Assembly: GCF_001179985.1 (NCBI RefSeq)
Contig: NZ_CVSI01000073.1
Location: 29,997-93,996 of the forward strand
Origin: Candidatus Pelagibacter communis
Lineage (GTDB): Bacteria; Pseudomonadota; Alphaproteobacteria; Pelagibacterales; Pelagibacteraceae
Length of the DNA: 64,000 nt
Direction: 5' to 3'
In this document: positions 25,318 through 34,997 of the stretch, piece by piece
Position numbering within the stretch: position 1 is the first letter of the stretch
Layout: each line of letters begins with the position of its first letter
The notes under the pieces: generated by a model
What the model saw: only the letters and a program-made list of their open reading frames with translations
The model's database searches: none
Told to the model about the DNA's origin: nothing
Made by a program: the position numbers and the translations under genes

Positions 25318-27551
25318 TTTCCGATTCCAATTATAGTCAAATCATCATCAAGTATATCATTATTATCTTTTATGCCTTTCTCTAAATAATCTTTTTTAAG
25401 ACTTTTTTGCTTTATTTCCTCCGTAGCGTTGTCTAGTTCCTTTTTTAAAACTTGGTTCTCATGTTTAAGGATTAATTTTTTAACTCCATTAATACCTAAT
25501 TCTTCATTATTTTCATCTAAACATTCTGAAAAACCGTCTGTGAAACAATAAATTCTTCCATTATTCAATTTAAAGCTTTCTAATTTATAAACATTTGAGT
25601 TAGTCTGTTTAACAATAGCTAATGGTGGTGTTTCAGATGGAAATTCTCTAAAATCCTTTTCTTTTCTGTACAAGGCTGGCTGATGTCCCGCGTTTGCTAT
25701 TTCTACAATATCTGTTTTTAAATTATAACACCCCACAATTGAAGTCACAAAAGTCCCAGTTGGATTTGTATCTTTTAAGTCATTATTCATTTCTAGTAAG
25801 ATTTCATTTGGTTTAAATTTTAACTTTGAAAATATTTTAAATAATGTAATTGATTTAGCCATTACCATGCCAGCATTGACACCTTTTCCAGATACATCAG
25901 ACAATGTAAAATAAACCTGGTCATCGTGAAGATAAAAATCATAAAAATCACCAGAAATTTCTCTAGCAGGAATATTTAATCCATAAATAGGATAATTTGT
26001 AAGATCCCTATTTGGCATTAGTTTTTTTTGAACATTCATTGCAAGTTTAATTTCTGAAGATACTCTTTTCTTCCATTTGTTTTTTTGTTTTTCACTTTGT
26101 TCTAATCGATCCATTAAAATATTATATTGTGTTCCAATTATTCCACTATCTGTAAAAGGATCTTGTGGTGCTCTTAGTGAATAATCTTCAGTTTTAGCTT
26201 GATTAGTTAATACCTCTAATAATTCATGAGTATCTGTTGATGCATTATGTTCAGAAATATTTAATCCTAATTCTTCCTGAATTTTTCCAACTCTTAAAGG
26301 GAAAACATAATTTATGGATTTAAATATTACAAATGCGGAAATAAAACAAAAGCCTCCTATACTAGTTACTCCGATTAATTGAATATATAATTGTTCCATT
26401 CTTGAAATTTCTAAACCCATCATTTCAAAATCTCCAAATATAGCAACAGACAAAGATCCCCAAACTCCAGCAATAAGATGAACCGGTATCGCGCTCACAA
26501 CATCGTCAATTTTTAATTTTTCTAAAAAAACTATACCAAAGCCTGAAAGTAGTCCTCCAATACTTCCAATAAAAATAGCTTCACTTGGATTTACATAAGC
26601 ACAACTTGCTGTGATTGAGACTAATCCAGCTAAAGGTCCTGTAATCATAAATAATGGCTCAGGTTTTTTCATAACAAAAATTCCTAATATGCTTGAAAAA
26701 ATTAAGCCAAAAGAGGCAGACAAAAATGTATTTATTAAAATTAATGGAATTTTTAAATCCATAGCTCCATTAGCTCCACCATTAAATCCAAACCAGCCAA
26801 ACCACAAAATCAATGCCCCAAGTGCTGCTATAGGAGTATTGCTACCTTGAAATAATTTTTTATCTTGGTTTTTCCTAAATCTACCTGTTCTACTCCCGAT
26901 AATTAATAAGATTGCAAGAGCAACCCATCCTCCTACAGAATGAACCACAGATGAGCCTGCAAAATCCAAATATCCCATTTTGCCTAACCATCCAAATTTT
27001 TCAGAGGGTTCGTCAAAATTAAATGCCCAAGCCCAGTGCCCTACAATTGGATATAAAAATCCTGATGTGACAAATGTAATAATCACATAAGAAAAAAACC
27101 TTAGCCTTTCTGCAACAGCTCCAGAAATAATTGTTGCTGCAGTTGCCACAAACATAGCTTGAAAGACAAAATATGTTTGATAACCAGCAACTTTTGTTGT
27201 GAAAAAATAAAACTTATCACCAAACAAACCCATAACACTGGTCCCGTACATTAGCGCGAAACCAAAAGCCCAAAATGTAACAACAGCTATTCCAAAATCA
27301 GTAATATTTTTTAATGCAACATTAATACTATTTTTATTTCTTGAAAGGCCAGACTCAAGACACATAAAGCCAGCTTGCATTAAGAAAACCAAAATTGCGC
27401 AAATCAATAACCAAAATGTATCTAAATTTGCTTGAAGAATTGCTTCAAGTCGAAATTCTGTAGCTTTAAGGGCACCTTTATTTGTGAGTTCTAATTGGCT
27501 TATTTTTGACTGCAGCTTATCTATTAAAATCTGAAGATCAGCTACAGTCAT
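25314..27551 (-). CDS. amt: Ammonium transporter fused to a SpoIIE/RsbU-type PP2C phosphatase
   Basis: A 745-residue fusion. After a short helical N-terminus (1-42) there is an Amt channel domain (about 45-430) with the twin pore histidines His204 (SSVVHSVGG) and His358 (IPVHLIAG), the TFWAFGFAL segment, and the Amt C-terminal tail (VGKIQEELGLNISEH). A linker helix (about 476-510) leads to a SpoIIE-type PP2C phosphatase (about 500-745) with its acidic metal residues: ISGDFYDF (Asp535), LSDVSGKGVNAG (Asp552), FTDGFSE (Asp672) and DDDLTIIGI (735-737). Both halves look intact. It follows the HMA-protein gene by 6 bp. It probably senses or transports ammonium and dephosphorylates a partner; no anti-sigma antagonist partner is seen next door. 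Confidence 0.92.
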   Translation of the reverse strand: MTVADLQILIDKLQSKISQLELTNKGALKATEFRLEAILQANLDTFWLLICAILVFLMQAGFMCLESGLSRNKNSINVALKNITDFGIAVVTFWAFGFALMYGTSVMGLFGDKFYFFTTKVAGYQTYFVFQAMFVATAATIISGAVAERLRFFSYVIITFVTSGFLYPIVGHWAWAFNFDEPSEKFGWLGKMGYLDFAGSSVVHSVGGWVALAILLIIGSRTGRFRKNQDKKLFQGSNTPIAALGALILWFGWFGFNGGANGAMDLKIPLILINTFLSASFGLIFSSILGIFVMKKPEPLFMITGPLAGLVSITASCAYVNPSEAIFIGSIGGLLSGFGIVFLEKLKIDDVVSAIPVHLIAGVWGSLSVAIFGDFEMMGLEISRMEQLYIQLIGVTSIGGFCFISAFVIFKSINYVFPLRVGKIQEELGLNISEHNASTDTHELLEVLTNQAKTEDYSLRAPQDPFTDSGIIGTQYNILMDRLEQSEKQKNKWKKRVSSEIKLAMNVQKKLMPNRDLTNYPIYGLNIPAREISGDFYDFYLHDDQVYFTLSDVSGKGVNAGMVMAKSITLFKIFSKLKFKPNEILLEMNNDLKDTNPTGTFVTSIVGCYNLKTDIVEIANAGHQPALYRKEKDFREFPSETPPLAIVKQTNSNVYKLESFKLNNGRIYCFTDGFSECLDENNEELGINGVKKLILKHENQVLKKELDNATEEIKQKSLKKDYLEKGIKDNNDILDDDLTIIGIGK

Positions 27552-27557
27552 AAAATT

Positions 27558-27890
27558 TTATTGATCTATTAATTTTCTTGCTTTTTCTGCGTCTGTTATA
27601 ATTTCATCAACTGTCATTACTTTAACAACTTCAAATCCAGTTCCAAGAATTGTATTTTTGTATTCTTCTTCTGATATAGGTGATTTTTCAGCAAAACTAG
27701 AAACGGCAACTCCCTCCGGCCAAGATACTTTTACCTTTGCATTAGGCATTGCTTCTTGGAGAGCCTTGGTAACCATTTTCTGACATTTAACACACATCAT
27801 TCCATTTACTTGAGCAATTTGAGTTTGTGCAGCAAATAAATTTGTGGTCATGAAAAAAAATATAACAAATAAGATTGTTTTTTTAATCAT
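27558..27890 (-). CDS. Exported heavy-metal-associated (HMA) domain protein
   Basis: A 110-residue protein with a signal peptide (IKKTILFVIFFFMTTNLFA) and one HMA fold: the metal-binding loop is GMMCVKCQKMVTKAL with CxxC near residues 33-36. Unlike the cytosolic copper chaperones, it would act in the periplasm. It lies just upstream of the Amt-phosphatase gene (6 bp) and is probably cotranscribed. A Shine-Dalgarno (AAGGAG) precedes it. Confidence 0.8.
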   Translation of the reverse strand: MIKKTILFVIFFFMTTNLFAAQTQIAQVNGMMCVKCQKMVTKALQEAMPNAKVKVSWPEGVAVSSFAEKSPISEEEYKNTILGTGFEVVKVMTVDEIITDAEKARKLIDQ

Positions 27891-27939
27891 AAAACTCCTT
27901 TGTAGAAATAGTGTAATTTATTTATTATTAATTTACTAA

Positions 27940-28308
27940 TTAAATTTTAGGTTTAAATACCAAACAGAGTCCATTATTACAGTATCTTTTGCCAGTAGGT
28001 TTGGGGCCATCCTCAAATATGTGACCATGATGACCGCCACAACTTTTACAATGATATTCGGTTCTTGCATAACCAATGTGATGATCTGTTTTAGTTTCAA
28101 ATGCATCTGGAAGAGATTCAAAAAAAGATGGCCATCCAGAGCCACTCTCATATTTCTTTTTTGAGTCAAAGAGTTTTACATCACAATTTACACAATGATA
28201 ACTTCCTTCCCTTTTTTCAAAATTTAATTCACTAGATCCTGGTCTTTCAGTTCCTTCCTCAAATAAAATTAATTTTTGCTCTGGTGTTAAATTAGGATTT
28301 TTTTTCAT
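27940..28308 (-). CDS. msrB: Peptide-methionine (R)-S-oxide reductase
   Basis: Repairs oxidised methionine. I start at the ATG at 28308, which overlaps the upstream stop as ATGA; a TTG at 28323 would add five residues. About 122 residues. Motifs seen are GTERPGSSE, zinc cysteines in CVNC and CKSCGGHHGHIF, SGSGWPSF, and the catalytic Cys in RYCNNG, where RYCINS is usual. It is cytosolic and has no fused MsrA. A separate out-of-frame reading within this gene is spurious. Confidence 0.9.
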   Translation of the reverse strand: MKKNPNLTPEQKLILFEEGTERPGSSELNFEKREGSYHCVNCDVKLFDSKKKYESGSGWPSFFESLPDAFETKTDHHIGYARTEYHCKSCGGHHGHIFEDGPKPTGKRYCNNGLCLVFKPKI

Positions 28309-29198
28309 ATGATAGATGCACAAGTTTTGTGTAATATAGCATGAAGTCTTACCAATGTTTCAAAATCTTTATTGTAACCACCGCCCAAAACTCCACAAAT
28401 AGGAATATTTTTTTCAAAAAAATTGTTTATTATTATTTCTTCTCTTTTTTTAATTCCTTCTTCAGAAACTTTTAATTTACCCAATCTGTCATTTAAATGT
28501 ATATCAACTCCTGCAATATAAAATACAAAATCGTACTTTTCTTGGTTTAAAAATAAAATATTTTCCTTAAGTTTTTTTAGATATTCTTCGTCTTCAGCGT
28601 TATCATCTAAGTCCACATCTAAATCACCATTTGTTTTTTTCGCGGGATAATTAGATTTACAGTGCATACTAAAGGTGAAAACAGATTTATCGTTTTTGAA
28701 AATATCTGAAGTTCCATTTCCCTGATGAACATCAAGATCAACTATTAAAACATTTTTTGCATAGCCTTTAGATTGTAAATATCTAGTCGCAACAGCAACA
28801 TCATTAAAAACACAATAACCAGCACCTTCATTATAACTTGCATGATGACTTCCTCCAGCAGTATTACATGCTATACGATGATCAATCGCAAGTTTGCTTG
28901 CCAAAACAGTTCCTCCAGTTGCTCTAAAAGATCTATTTACAACACTATCATTTATTGGAAAACCAATCTTTTTTTGAGATTTGGTGTCTAGAGTTTTTTT
29001 TTTGATACTGTTTATATACTCTAGAGAATGTGCTCTACTCAAAGTATTCTCAGAACAATACTCTGGTTTAAAAAATTTATCTACTATTTTTTGTTGAATT
29101 AAATAATCCGCAAGTTCACCAAACTTTCTTATTGGAAATTTATTGTCATCATTAATTTTTGCGACATAATCCTGATGATTGACTACTGGTAGTTTCAT
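28305..29198 (-). CDS. Histone-deacetylase-family (acetoin utilisation-like) deacetylase
   Basis: Zinc-dependent amidohydrolase of the HDAC/AcuC superfamily, 297 residues. The catalytic pattern is present: AGGSHHASYNEGAGYC (paired His), VLIVDLDVHQGNGT (zinc Asp and His), YIAGVDIHLNDRLG and GVLGGGY. Bacterial members hydrolyse acetylated polyamines or acetyl-lysine. The substrate is not evident here. Its stop overlaps the msrB ATG by 4 bp, and the preceding EamA gene overlaps its start by 4 bp, so it is translationally coupled. Confidence 0.88.
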   Translation of the reverse strand: MKLPVVNHQDYVAKINDDNKFPIRKFGELADYLIQQKIVDKFFKPEYCSENTLSRAHSLEYINSIKKKTLDTKSQKKIGFPINDSVVNRSFRATGGTVLASKLAIDHRIACNTAGGSHHASYNEGAGYCVFNDVAVATRYLQSKGYAKNVLIVDLDVHQGNGTSDIFKNDKSVFTFSMHCKSNYPAKKTNGDLDVDLDDNAEDEEYLKKLKENILFLNQEKYDFVFYIAGVDIHLNDRLGKLKVSEEGIKKREEIIINNFFEKNIPICGVLGGGYNKDFETLVRLHAILHKTCASII

Positions 29199-30088
29199 TT
29201 AATAATTTTTTTATTTGACAAATAAATCCCTGACAAAATAAATGAGGCTCCTATAAAATGATAAAGTTTAAATGTCTCTTGAAAAATTAAAATTGCTAGA
29301 ACTGCACTTAGAAGTGGCATTAGTTGAATAAACATTGTAGCCCTATTTGGTCCTACTATTTCTATGCCTTTCTGCCAACAGAAGTATGCGGTTAGGGCTG
29401 GAAAAATGACAACATAAAAAAGTATAATAAAAAATATATTATTAAATTCTACCTGTAGCCCTATAGACTTTTCAAAAAAAAATTGGGGTAATAAAAATAT
29501 AATTCCAACTGAAACCATCAATTGTATTAATGTAAATTGTGAAAGCTTGAAACTATACTTTTTAAGTAATGTCGAATAAAGTGACCAACAAATAACACAA
29601 ACCAACATCCAAAGATCACCTTTATTGAAATTTAAAGATAAAATTTTATTTATATCAGCATTTGAAATAATTGCGCTAATTCCTAGAACAGACAGTAACA
29701 GTCCAATTAATTGAAAGATATTTGTTTTATCTACTTTCATTATCGATGAAATAATTATTGTTACTGCTGGAATGGCTGCTAAAACTAGCGCTACGTTTAT
29801 TACCTGTGTGTAGTTTAACGCAAAATATACTACTGAATTAAAAGTGCTTATTGATATTACTCCCATAAAACTTATTGGGATCCAATTTTTTTTTATGTAA
29901 TCCCAATTACAAAAAATTTCTTTATATGTAAATGGCATTAAAATAAACCAAACTGAAATCCATCTAAAAAAATTTAATGTTAATGGAGGTATTTCAAATA
30001 GATAAGCAAATTTTCCCACAATAAAATTTCCTGACCAACAAAACGTAGCAAAAACAAGTAAAGTATAAGCTAAGTAATTTTTTTGCAA
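29195..30088 (-). CDS. EamA/DMT-family transporter
   Basis: A 297-residue inner-membrane transporter of the drug/metabolite family with two EamA repeats and about ten hydrophobic segments (ATFCWSGNFIVGKFA at the first repeat; WSLYSTLLKKYSF at the second). Members usually export small amines, amino acids or metabolites. The gene overlaps the HDAC-family gene by 4 bp and follows the oxidase-like gene by 8 bp, so the three are likely cotranscribed. Substrate unknown. Confidence 0.82.
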   Translation of the reverse strand: MQKNYLAYTLLVFATFCWSGNFIVGKFAYLFEIPPLTLNFFRWISVWFILMPFTYKEIFCNWDYIKKNWIPISFMGVISISTFNSVVYFALNYTQVINVALVLAAIPAVTIIISSIMKVDKTNIFQLIGLLLSVLGISAIISNADINKILSLNFNKGDLWMLVCVICWSLYSTLLKKYSFKLSQFTLIQLMVSVGIIFLLPQFFFEKSIGLQVEFNNIFFIILFYVVIFPALTAYFCWQKGIEIVGPNRATMFIQLMPLLSAVLAILIFQETFKLYHFIGASFILSGIYLSNKKIIK

Positions 30089-30096
30089 ATTAACCC

Positions 30097-31341
30097 TTAA
30101 TTAAATCTTGAAGAACTGTAAGGAGATAGGTCTAAATTAGTTTTATCACCAACAATCATTTTAGATACTATCTTCCCTGAAATCGCTCCCAATGTCCATC
30201 CTAAATGGTGATGACCAAATGAATAGTAAACATTATTATAATTTTTCGATTTACCAATTACAGGAAGAAAATCAGGCAATGTTGGTCTGAAACCTAACCA
30301 TTCATCTTCATGGTCTTCATTCTCAGGTAAACCGTTAAGCATGTCTTTTGCATTTAAAATTAAATTTTTAACTCTGGATTTAGATAACGGGTTCTTTAAA
30401 CCACCAAATTCAACTGTTCCTACAACTCTCAACCCCTGTTCCATAGGAGTAATACCAAAACCCCTATCTGCCCATACCACTGGCCTTGACAGTAATTTTG
30501 AGTAATTTTTGAAATGAATATGATAACCTCTTTCAGTATCTAATGGAATTTTTTCATCTAATATATCTGTAAATTTTTTTGAAAATGCTCCACAAGCAAT
30601 AACAACTTTATCAAATAACAGTTTATCTTTTTCAGTAATTAAAACAGGTCTTTGATCTTTAAAATCAATATTATTAATATTTGTTTTTTTAAATTTACCG
30701 CCTTTGTTAATAAAGTTAACAAATAATTTCTCTATAATCTTTTTTGGATTTCTTGCATGTCTTGCATATTCATAAAATACTCCTCCATCATAAAAAGGTT
30801 TTAAATTTGGTTCTAGATCGTGAACCTCCTTAGGATTTAGAATTTTTTGTTTTACACCTAATTTTTCTCGAATATTAATTTCAATCTGTCTACTTTTAAT
30901 TCCTTTTTGTTCCCAAACGTACATTATGCCTTTATTTTCAACAAGACCCTCTAAATTAATGTCAGCAAACAATTCATCATAAGCATTTAGAGATAGATCT
31001 AAAATTTGATGCATATATTTGGCTGTGTGCATCATTTTTTTTTCAGAACAATTCATTATATATTTTGAAAACCAAGGAATCATTTTAAAAAAATAATTCC
31101 ATTTTAAAGCTAGCGGTCCTCTACTGCTTAATAGCATAGCAGGTACATCAGATAGCACATCTGATCTGTTTAACTGCAAGGAGGCATATGGTGAAAAATG
31201 ACCTGCATTTCCATAAGAAGCTGCGCAACCTGGTTCATCTTTATCAAATAAAGTTACATCAATTCCTTTTTTTTGTAAAAATAAAGCATTGCAGACACCT
31301 TGAATACCAGCACCAATAATAGCAACTTCGCTTTTTGACAT
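30097..31341 (-). CDS. FAD-dependent D-amino-acid dehydrogenase (DadA-like)
   Basis: A 414-residue flavoenzyme of the DAO family. The dinucleotide-binding fold begins VAIIGAGIQGVCNALFLQKK and is followed by the typical DKDEPGCAASYGNAG. The C-terminal substrate/FAD region is seen as WLGFRPTLPDFLPVIG and YSFGHHHLGWTLG. DadA deaminates D-amino acids at the membrane. Sarcosine or glycine oxidase homologues share the fold, so the substrate is inferred. It opens a minus-strand operon running into EamA, HDAC and msrB. Confidence 0.8.
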   Translation of the reverse strand: MSKSEVAIIGAGIQGVCNALFLQKKGIDVTLFDKDEPGCAASYGNAGHFSPYASLQLNRSDVLSDVPAMLLSSRGPLALKWNYFFKMIPWFSKYIMNCSEKKMMHTAKYMHQILDLSLNAYDELFADINLEGLVENKGIMYVWEQKGIKSRQIEINIREKLGVKQKILNPKEVHDLEPNLKPFYDGGVFYEYARHARNPKKIIEKLFVNFINKGGKFKKTNINNIDFKDQRPVLITEKDKLLFDKVVIACGAFSKKFTDILDEKIPLDTERGYHIHFKNYSKLLSRPVVWADRGFGITPMEQGLRVVGTVEFGGLKNPLSKSRVKNLILNAKDMLNGLPENEDHEDEWLGFRPTLPDFLPVIGKSKNYNNVYYSFGHHHLGWTLGAISGKIVSKMIVGDKTNLDLSPYSSSRFN

Positions 31342-31384
31342 TGAAGTAATCTACATCATGAGAAAAAAAAATTATCGCGACAAA

Positions 31385-32509
31385 TTATGCAATAATCTGT
31401 TTTTGATAAATTTTTGTGCTCATTACAACACTAAAACCTATCATTGTAGCTAGCATAGAAGAACCTCCATATGACATGATAGGTAGGGGTGACCCTACAA
31501 TTGGAAGTAGTCCTAAAACCATGCTCATATTAACTGTAACATAAATAAATATAGAGGAAGCGAATCCGTAACAAAATAATTTTCCAAAAAAGCTTCTGGC
31601 AGACGCACCAATTTTTGCAGTTCTATAAATTATAATTGCGTAAAGAAAAAGTAATAAAACCGAACCAATAAATCCATGTTCCTCTGAAAATAACGTAAAT
31701 ATAAAATCCGTATGCTTTTCAGGTAAAAAGTCCAAATAGCTTTGTGTCCCTTTGAGGAAGCCTTTTCCTGATAAACCACCTGAACCTACGGCAATTTTTG
31801 ATTGTATTATTTGATATCCTACACCAAGCGGATCTCTATCTGGGTTAAAAAAAGTTAATATTCTAAGTTTTTGGTACGGTTTTAAAAAAGATATTAAAAA
31901 CGGTAAAGAAATTAATAAAATTAAAGAAGAATAGATGAAATATTTTACATTAACTCCAGATAACCATAAAACAACTAAACCACTCAAACCAATTAAAATT
32001 GAGGTACCTAAATCTGGTTGGCTTACAACTAATAAAATTGGTAAAATTAATACTACCATTGGAACTATTATATTTTTAAAACTATTAACTAAATGAATTT
32101 GGGTTCGGTGATAAAATTTCGCAAAACACATAATTATTGCAACTTTCATTAACTCAGAGGGTTGGAGATTAATAAAGTACAGGTCAACCCATCTTTGAGA
32201 TCCAGATGCTTTTACTCCATACAAAGAAGCCCAAATTAATAAGCATAAAACCACAAAGTAAAAAATATAGCCGATTGAATGCCAAAGTTTTAAATTCACG
32301 AAGGAAAATATTAACATCATTGAAAAGAAAACTATAAATCGAATTACATGACTTTTTGTGTGGTAAAGAACTTCTCCTCCTTCTGTTGAATACATTGATA
32401 AAGAGCTTACAAGTCCAAGAATTAATAAGCAAAAAAGCAATATATAATCTAATGATCTAAGTTTTTGAAAGAAGGTGATTTGTCCACTTAGTGCTGTTTC
32501 TTGAAACAT
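31385..32509 (-). CDS. rodA: Rod-shape SEDS glycosyltransferase RodA
   Basis: Peptidoglycan polymerase of the elongation machinery, 374 residues with about ten membrane segments. SEDS features include VSQPDLGTS (the catalytic-Asp region), LPEKHTDFIFTLFSEEHGF, and GGSSMLATMIGF near the end. It lies directly downstream of mrdA (PBP2), its transpeptidase partner, with a 1-bp overlap. It ends the cell-wall elongation operon in this window. Assignment is secure. Confidence 0.92.
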   Translation of the reverse strand: MFQETALSGQITFFQKLRSLDYILLFCLLILGLVSSLSMYSTEGGEVLYHTKSHVIRFIVFFSMMLIFSFVNLKLWHSIGYIFYFVVLCLLIWASLYGVKASGSQRWVDLYFINLQPSELMKVAIIMCFAKFYHRTQIHLVNSFKNIIVPMVVLILPILLVVSQPDLGTSILIGLSGLVVLWLSGVNVKYFIYSSLILLISLPFLISFLKPYQKLRILTFFNPDRDPLGVGYQIIQSKIAVGSGGLSGKGFLKGTQSYLDFLPEKHTDFIFTLFSEEHGFIGSVLLLFLYAIIIYRTAKIGASARSFFGKLFCYGFASSIFIYVTVNMSMVLGLLPIVGSPLPIMSYGGSSMLATMIGFSVVMSTKIYQKQIIA

Positions 32510-34488
32510 TATGCTATAAAATTAATATTTTTTTGTTTGAATTTTTCTCTCTCTTCGTGTCTATCAATTACAACTTTAAACAATTTTTTAGCCATCGGAG
32601 CAGCAGTCGAACCGCCAGAGCCGCCATGTTCTATAAAAACGCTCATTGCATATCTTGGATTTTTGTAAGGTCCAAATGCTATATAAAGAGCGTGATCTCT
32701 GTCTTCATAAGGAATTTGGGAGATATCTAAATCAAGCTCTCTTTGAGCCTCAGTTATTCTTTTTACCTGTGAGGTTCCTGTTTTTCCCGCAAACTGATAT
32801 TTCTTATCTTCAATTCTTGAAGAAAAAGATGTCCCCCTAGCCTCATTTGTAGAAGCAAACATTGCTTCCAAAACAAATTTTACATTTTCTTGATTTCTAA
32901 AAAGAGGGCTATACAAATTATCATCTTTACTAGATGACATTCCAAGATCCACCAATGCATCATCAAAATCTGGGCCCTGTATTTTTTTTTCTAAATTTTT
33001 ACTCATTTTAGATTTAATATCCTCAAAAGTTAAATCATCTTTATTTACAATTAATTTTGGATTTATTTTAAAACCACCATTAGCTAGTTGGGCTGTCATA
33101 AGACATAGCTGTAATGGAGTAGTTTGGATATATCCTTGACCAATACCTGTTATAAGTGTCTCACCAAGAACCCACCCTCTACCAAGAGCATTTTTTTTCC
33201 ATTCTGTTGAAGGAACTAAACCAGCTTTCTCTTCATTAAAAATATTGTTAAAGACCTTATTCCCTAATCCAAATTTTTTTGCAGTTTCATTTAGACGATC
33301 AACTCCCAATCTTCTAGACATTTCATAAAAAAAAGTATCACATGAAACTTTTAGAGCATCTCTAAGATTGACAACTCCATGCCCTTTCTTTTTCCAACAG
33401 TTATATGTTTGCCCATACATCTCAATTTTTCCTGAACAATTAACTTTAAAATAAGGGGAGATAACATTATTTTCTAACGCTGATAGTGCAACGATCGGTT
33501 TTATTGTTGAACCAGGAGGATATAATCCTGTAATCGATCTATTTATAAGTGGTTTTTTTGGATCACTTTTAATTGCTTCCCAATTTTCATAACTTATTCC
33601 ATATAAAAATAAATTTGGATCAAAGGACGGTGATGAATGCATTGCAAGTATATCTCCAGTGTATATATCCATAACACTTATCGATCCTGCTTTATCTTTT
33701 AAAAGATCGTTGCACTTCTGTTGAATTTTTGTATCAACTGTTAATCTTATAGATTTACCTTTTTGGCCCTCTATGTGGTCTATTTGTTTTATTCTTTTAC
33801 CATATGCATTGACTTCGTATCTTTGAACTCCATTCATGCCTATCAAATCGTTTTCTAAAGATCTCTCTAATCCAATTTTTCCAACTCTCAATCCGGGAAC
33901 ATGTTTTTTTTTAATTTCATCATTATTTGCAAGATCATTTTGACTTGCTTGTGCAACGTATCCTAAAAGATGAGTATAATTTTCATTGTAAGGATAATTT
34001 CTTGCTACAGATAAAACTGGTTTGACACCTGACAGTTCATGTAAATAAAAATTTATTTTAACAAATTGATCCCAGGATAGATTCTCTGAAATTATTAATG
34101 TTTCCCAAGGCTTTTGAGAGTTTTTCTTTTTTATAATTTTGTTAAAAGTCTTTTGGTCTAGTTCTAAGATGTCTTTTACTCTAATTATTAAATTATTAAA
34201 ATTTTCGACTTGTTCTGGTATAATATGAAGTTGATAAACTTTTAAATTACCAGCGATTGTATTTCCAAAAAAGTCTTGAAAATCTCCTCTTATTGGTGGA
34301 AGTTTCCACTCTCTCAATCGATTTTTGTCTGAGAGTGTTAAGTATTTTTTATTTTGATTTATTTGAAGTGAAAATAGTTGTGCAATTATTCCCCCAAAAA
34401 CAACAAATTTAGCAGCAGACAAAATAAACATTCTTCTGCCAACTACACTTTGTTTTCTGTAACTAGTATCTGTTCCACCACTAATCAT
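32509..34488 (-). CDS. mrdA: Penicillin-binding protein 2 (rod-shape transpeptidase)
   Basis: D,D-transpeptidase of 659 residues that cross-links peptidoglycan during elongation. It has an N-terminal membrane anchor (about 22-41), a PBP dimer domain, and the transpeptidase domain with STIKP (active-site Ser), SCDTF in place of the SxN motif, and GKTGTSQV (KTG). The SxN motif is SCD here. It is placed between mreD and rodA, as in other rod-shaped proteobacteria. It overlaps the mreD stop by 8 bp. Confidence 0.93.
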   Translation of the reverse strand: MISGGTDTSYRKQSVVGRRMFILSAAKFVVFGGIIAQLFSLQINQNKKYLTLSDKNRLREWKLPPIRGDFQDFFGNTIAGNLKVYQLHIIPEQVENFNNLIIRVKDILELDQKTFNKIIKKKNSQKPWETLIISENLSWDQFVKINFYLHELSGVKPVLSVARNYPYNENYTHLLGYVAQASQNDLANNDEIKKKHVPGLRVGKIGLERSLENDLIGMNGVQRYEVNAYGKRIKQIDHIEGQKGKSIRLTVDTKIQQKCNDLLKDKAGSISVMDIYTGDILAMHSSPSFDPNLFLYGISYENWEAIKSDPKKPLINRSITGLYPPGSTIKPIVALSALENNVISPYFKVNCSGKIEMYGQTYNCWKKKGHGVVNLRDALKVSCDTFFYEMSRRLGVDRLNETAKKFGLGNKVFNNIFNEEKAGLVPSTEWKKNALGRGWVLGETLITGIGQGYIQTTPLQLCLMTAQLANGGFKINPKLIVNKDDLTFEDIKSKMSKNLEKKIQGPDFDDALVDLGMSSSKDDNLYSPLFRNQENVKFVLEAMFASTNEARGTSFSSRIEDKKYQFAGKTGTSQVKRITEAQRELDLDISQIPYEDRDHALYIAFGPYKNPRYAMSVFIEHGGSGGSTAAPMAKKLFKVVIDRHEEREKFKQKNINFIA

Positions 34489-34993
34489 TAGTCCTTCTTA
34501 GTAAATTTAAATAATAACCAAAAATAAATGAAAAAAAATAATAGAAAATAAAAGTATATAACACATTAAATAGTAAATCATAATAATTTACTTTAACATT
34601 AAAAAAAATTACTAGTATTGAGTAAAAAAACGAACTTGTAACTAAAATAGTAAAAAGGAAAAAAAACCAATCCTTTACAAGGCTTGGTCTTAAGGTAATA
34701 TTTCTGAGATATGCAGCAAAACCACATATTAATAAATATGTCAAACTACTGATACCTATTGGCAAGCCAATTACGACATCATTAATAAGTCCAGCAATAA
34801 AAACTAGCACATAATTTAAGCTACCTTCACCTTTTAAACTCCAATAAAAAATTAATATATATGGAAAATTAAATGAAAAATATTTGAAATTTAAATAATT
34901 AAAATCAAACTCATTTAAAACTGAAACATATAGCAATAATATTGGACCTATTGATAAAATTTTTCTTGAAATAGGTAGTTTTGATAGAGCCAT
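34481..34993 (-). CDS. mreD: Rod-shape-determining protein MreD
   Basis: A 170-residue very hydrophobic inner-membrane protein with about five membrane segments and few charged loops. Sequence conservation in MreD is weak, and this call rests mainly on length, topology and position between mreC and mrdA. It has GLINDVVIGLPIGISSLTY, a typical MreD segment. It overlaps mrdA by 8 bp and starts 4 bp after mreC. Confidence 0.85.
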   Translation of the reverse strand: MALSKLPISRKILSIGPILLLYVSVLNEFDFNYLNFKYFSFNFPYILIFYWSLKGEGSLNYVLVFIAGLINDVVIGLPIGISSLTYLLICGFAAYLRNITLRPSLVKDWFFFLFTILVTSSFFYSILVIFFNVKVNYYDLLFNVLYTFIFYYFFSFIFGYYLNLLRRTND

Positions 34994-34997
34994 AAAT

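Noticed and set aside
27936..28169. A second open frame overlapping msrB on the same strand
   Set aside because: It is in a different frame from the well-conserved MsrB and has no recognisable features.
30097..31341. A firm dadA label
   Set aside because: The FAD oxidase family includes sarcosine, glycine and D-amino acid enzymes with similar motifs, so I gave no gene symbol.
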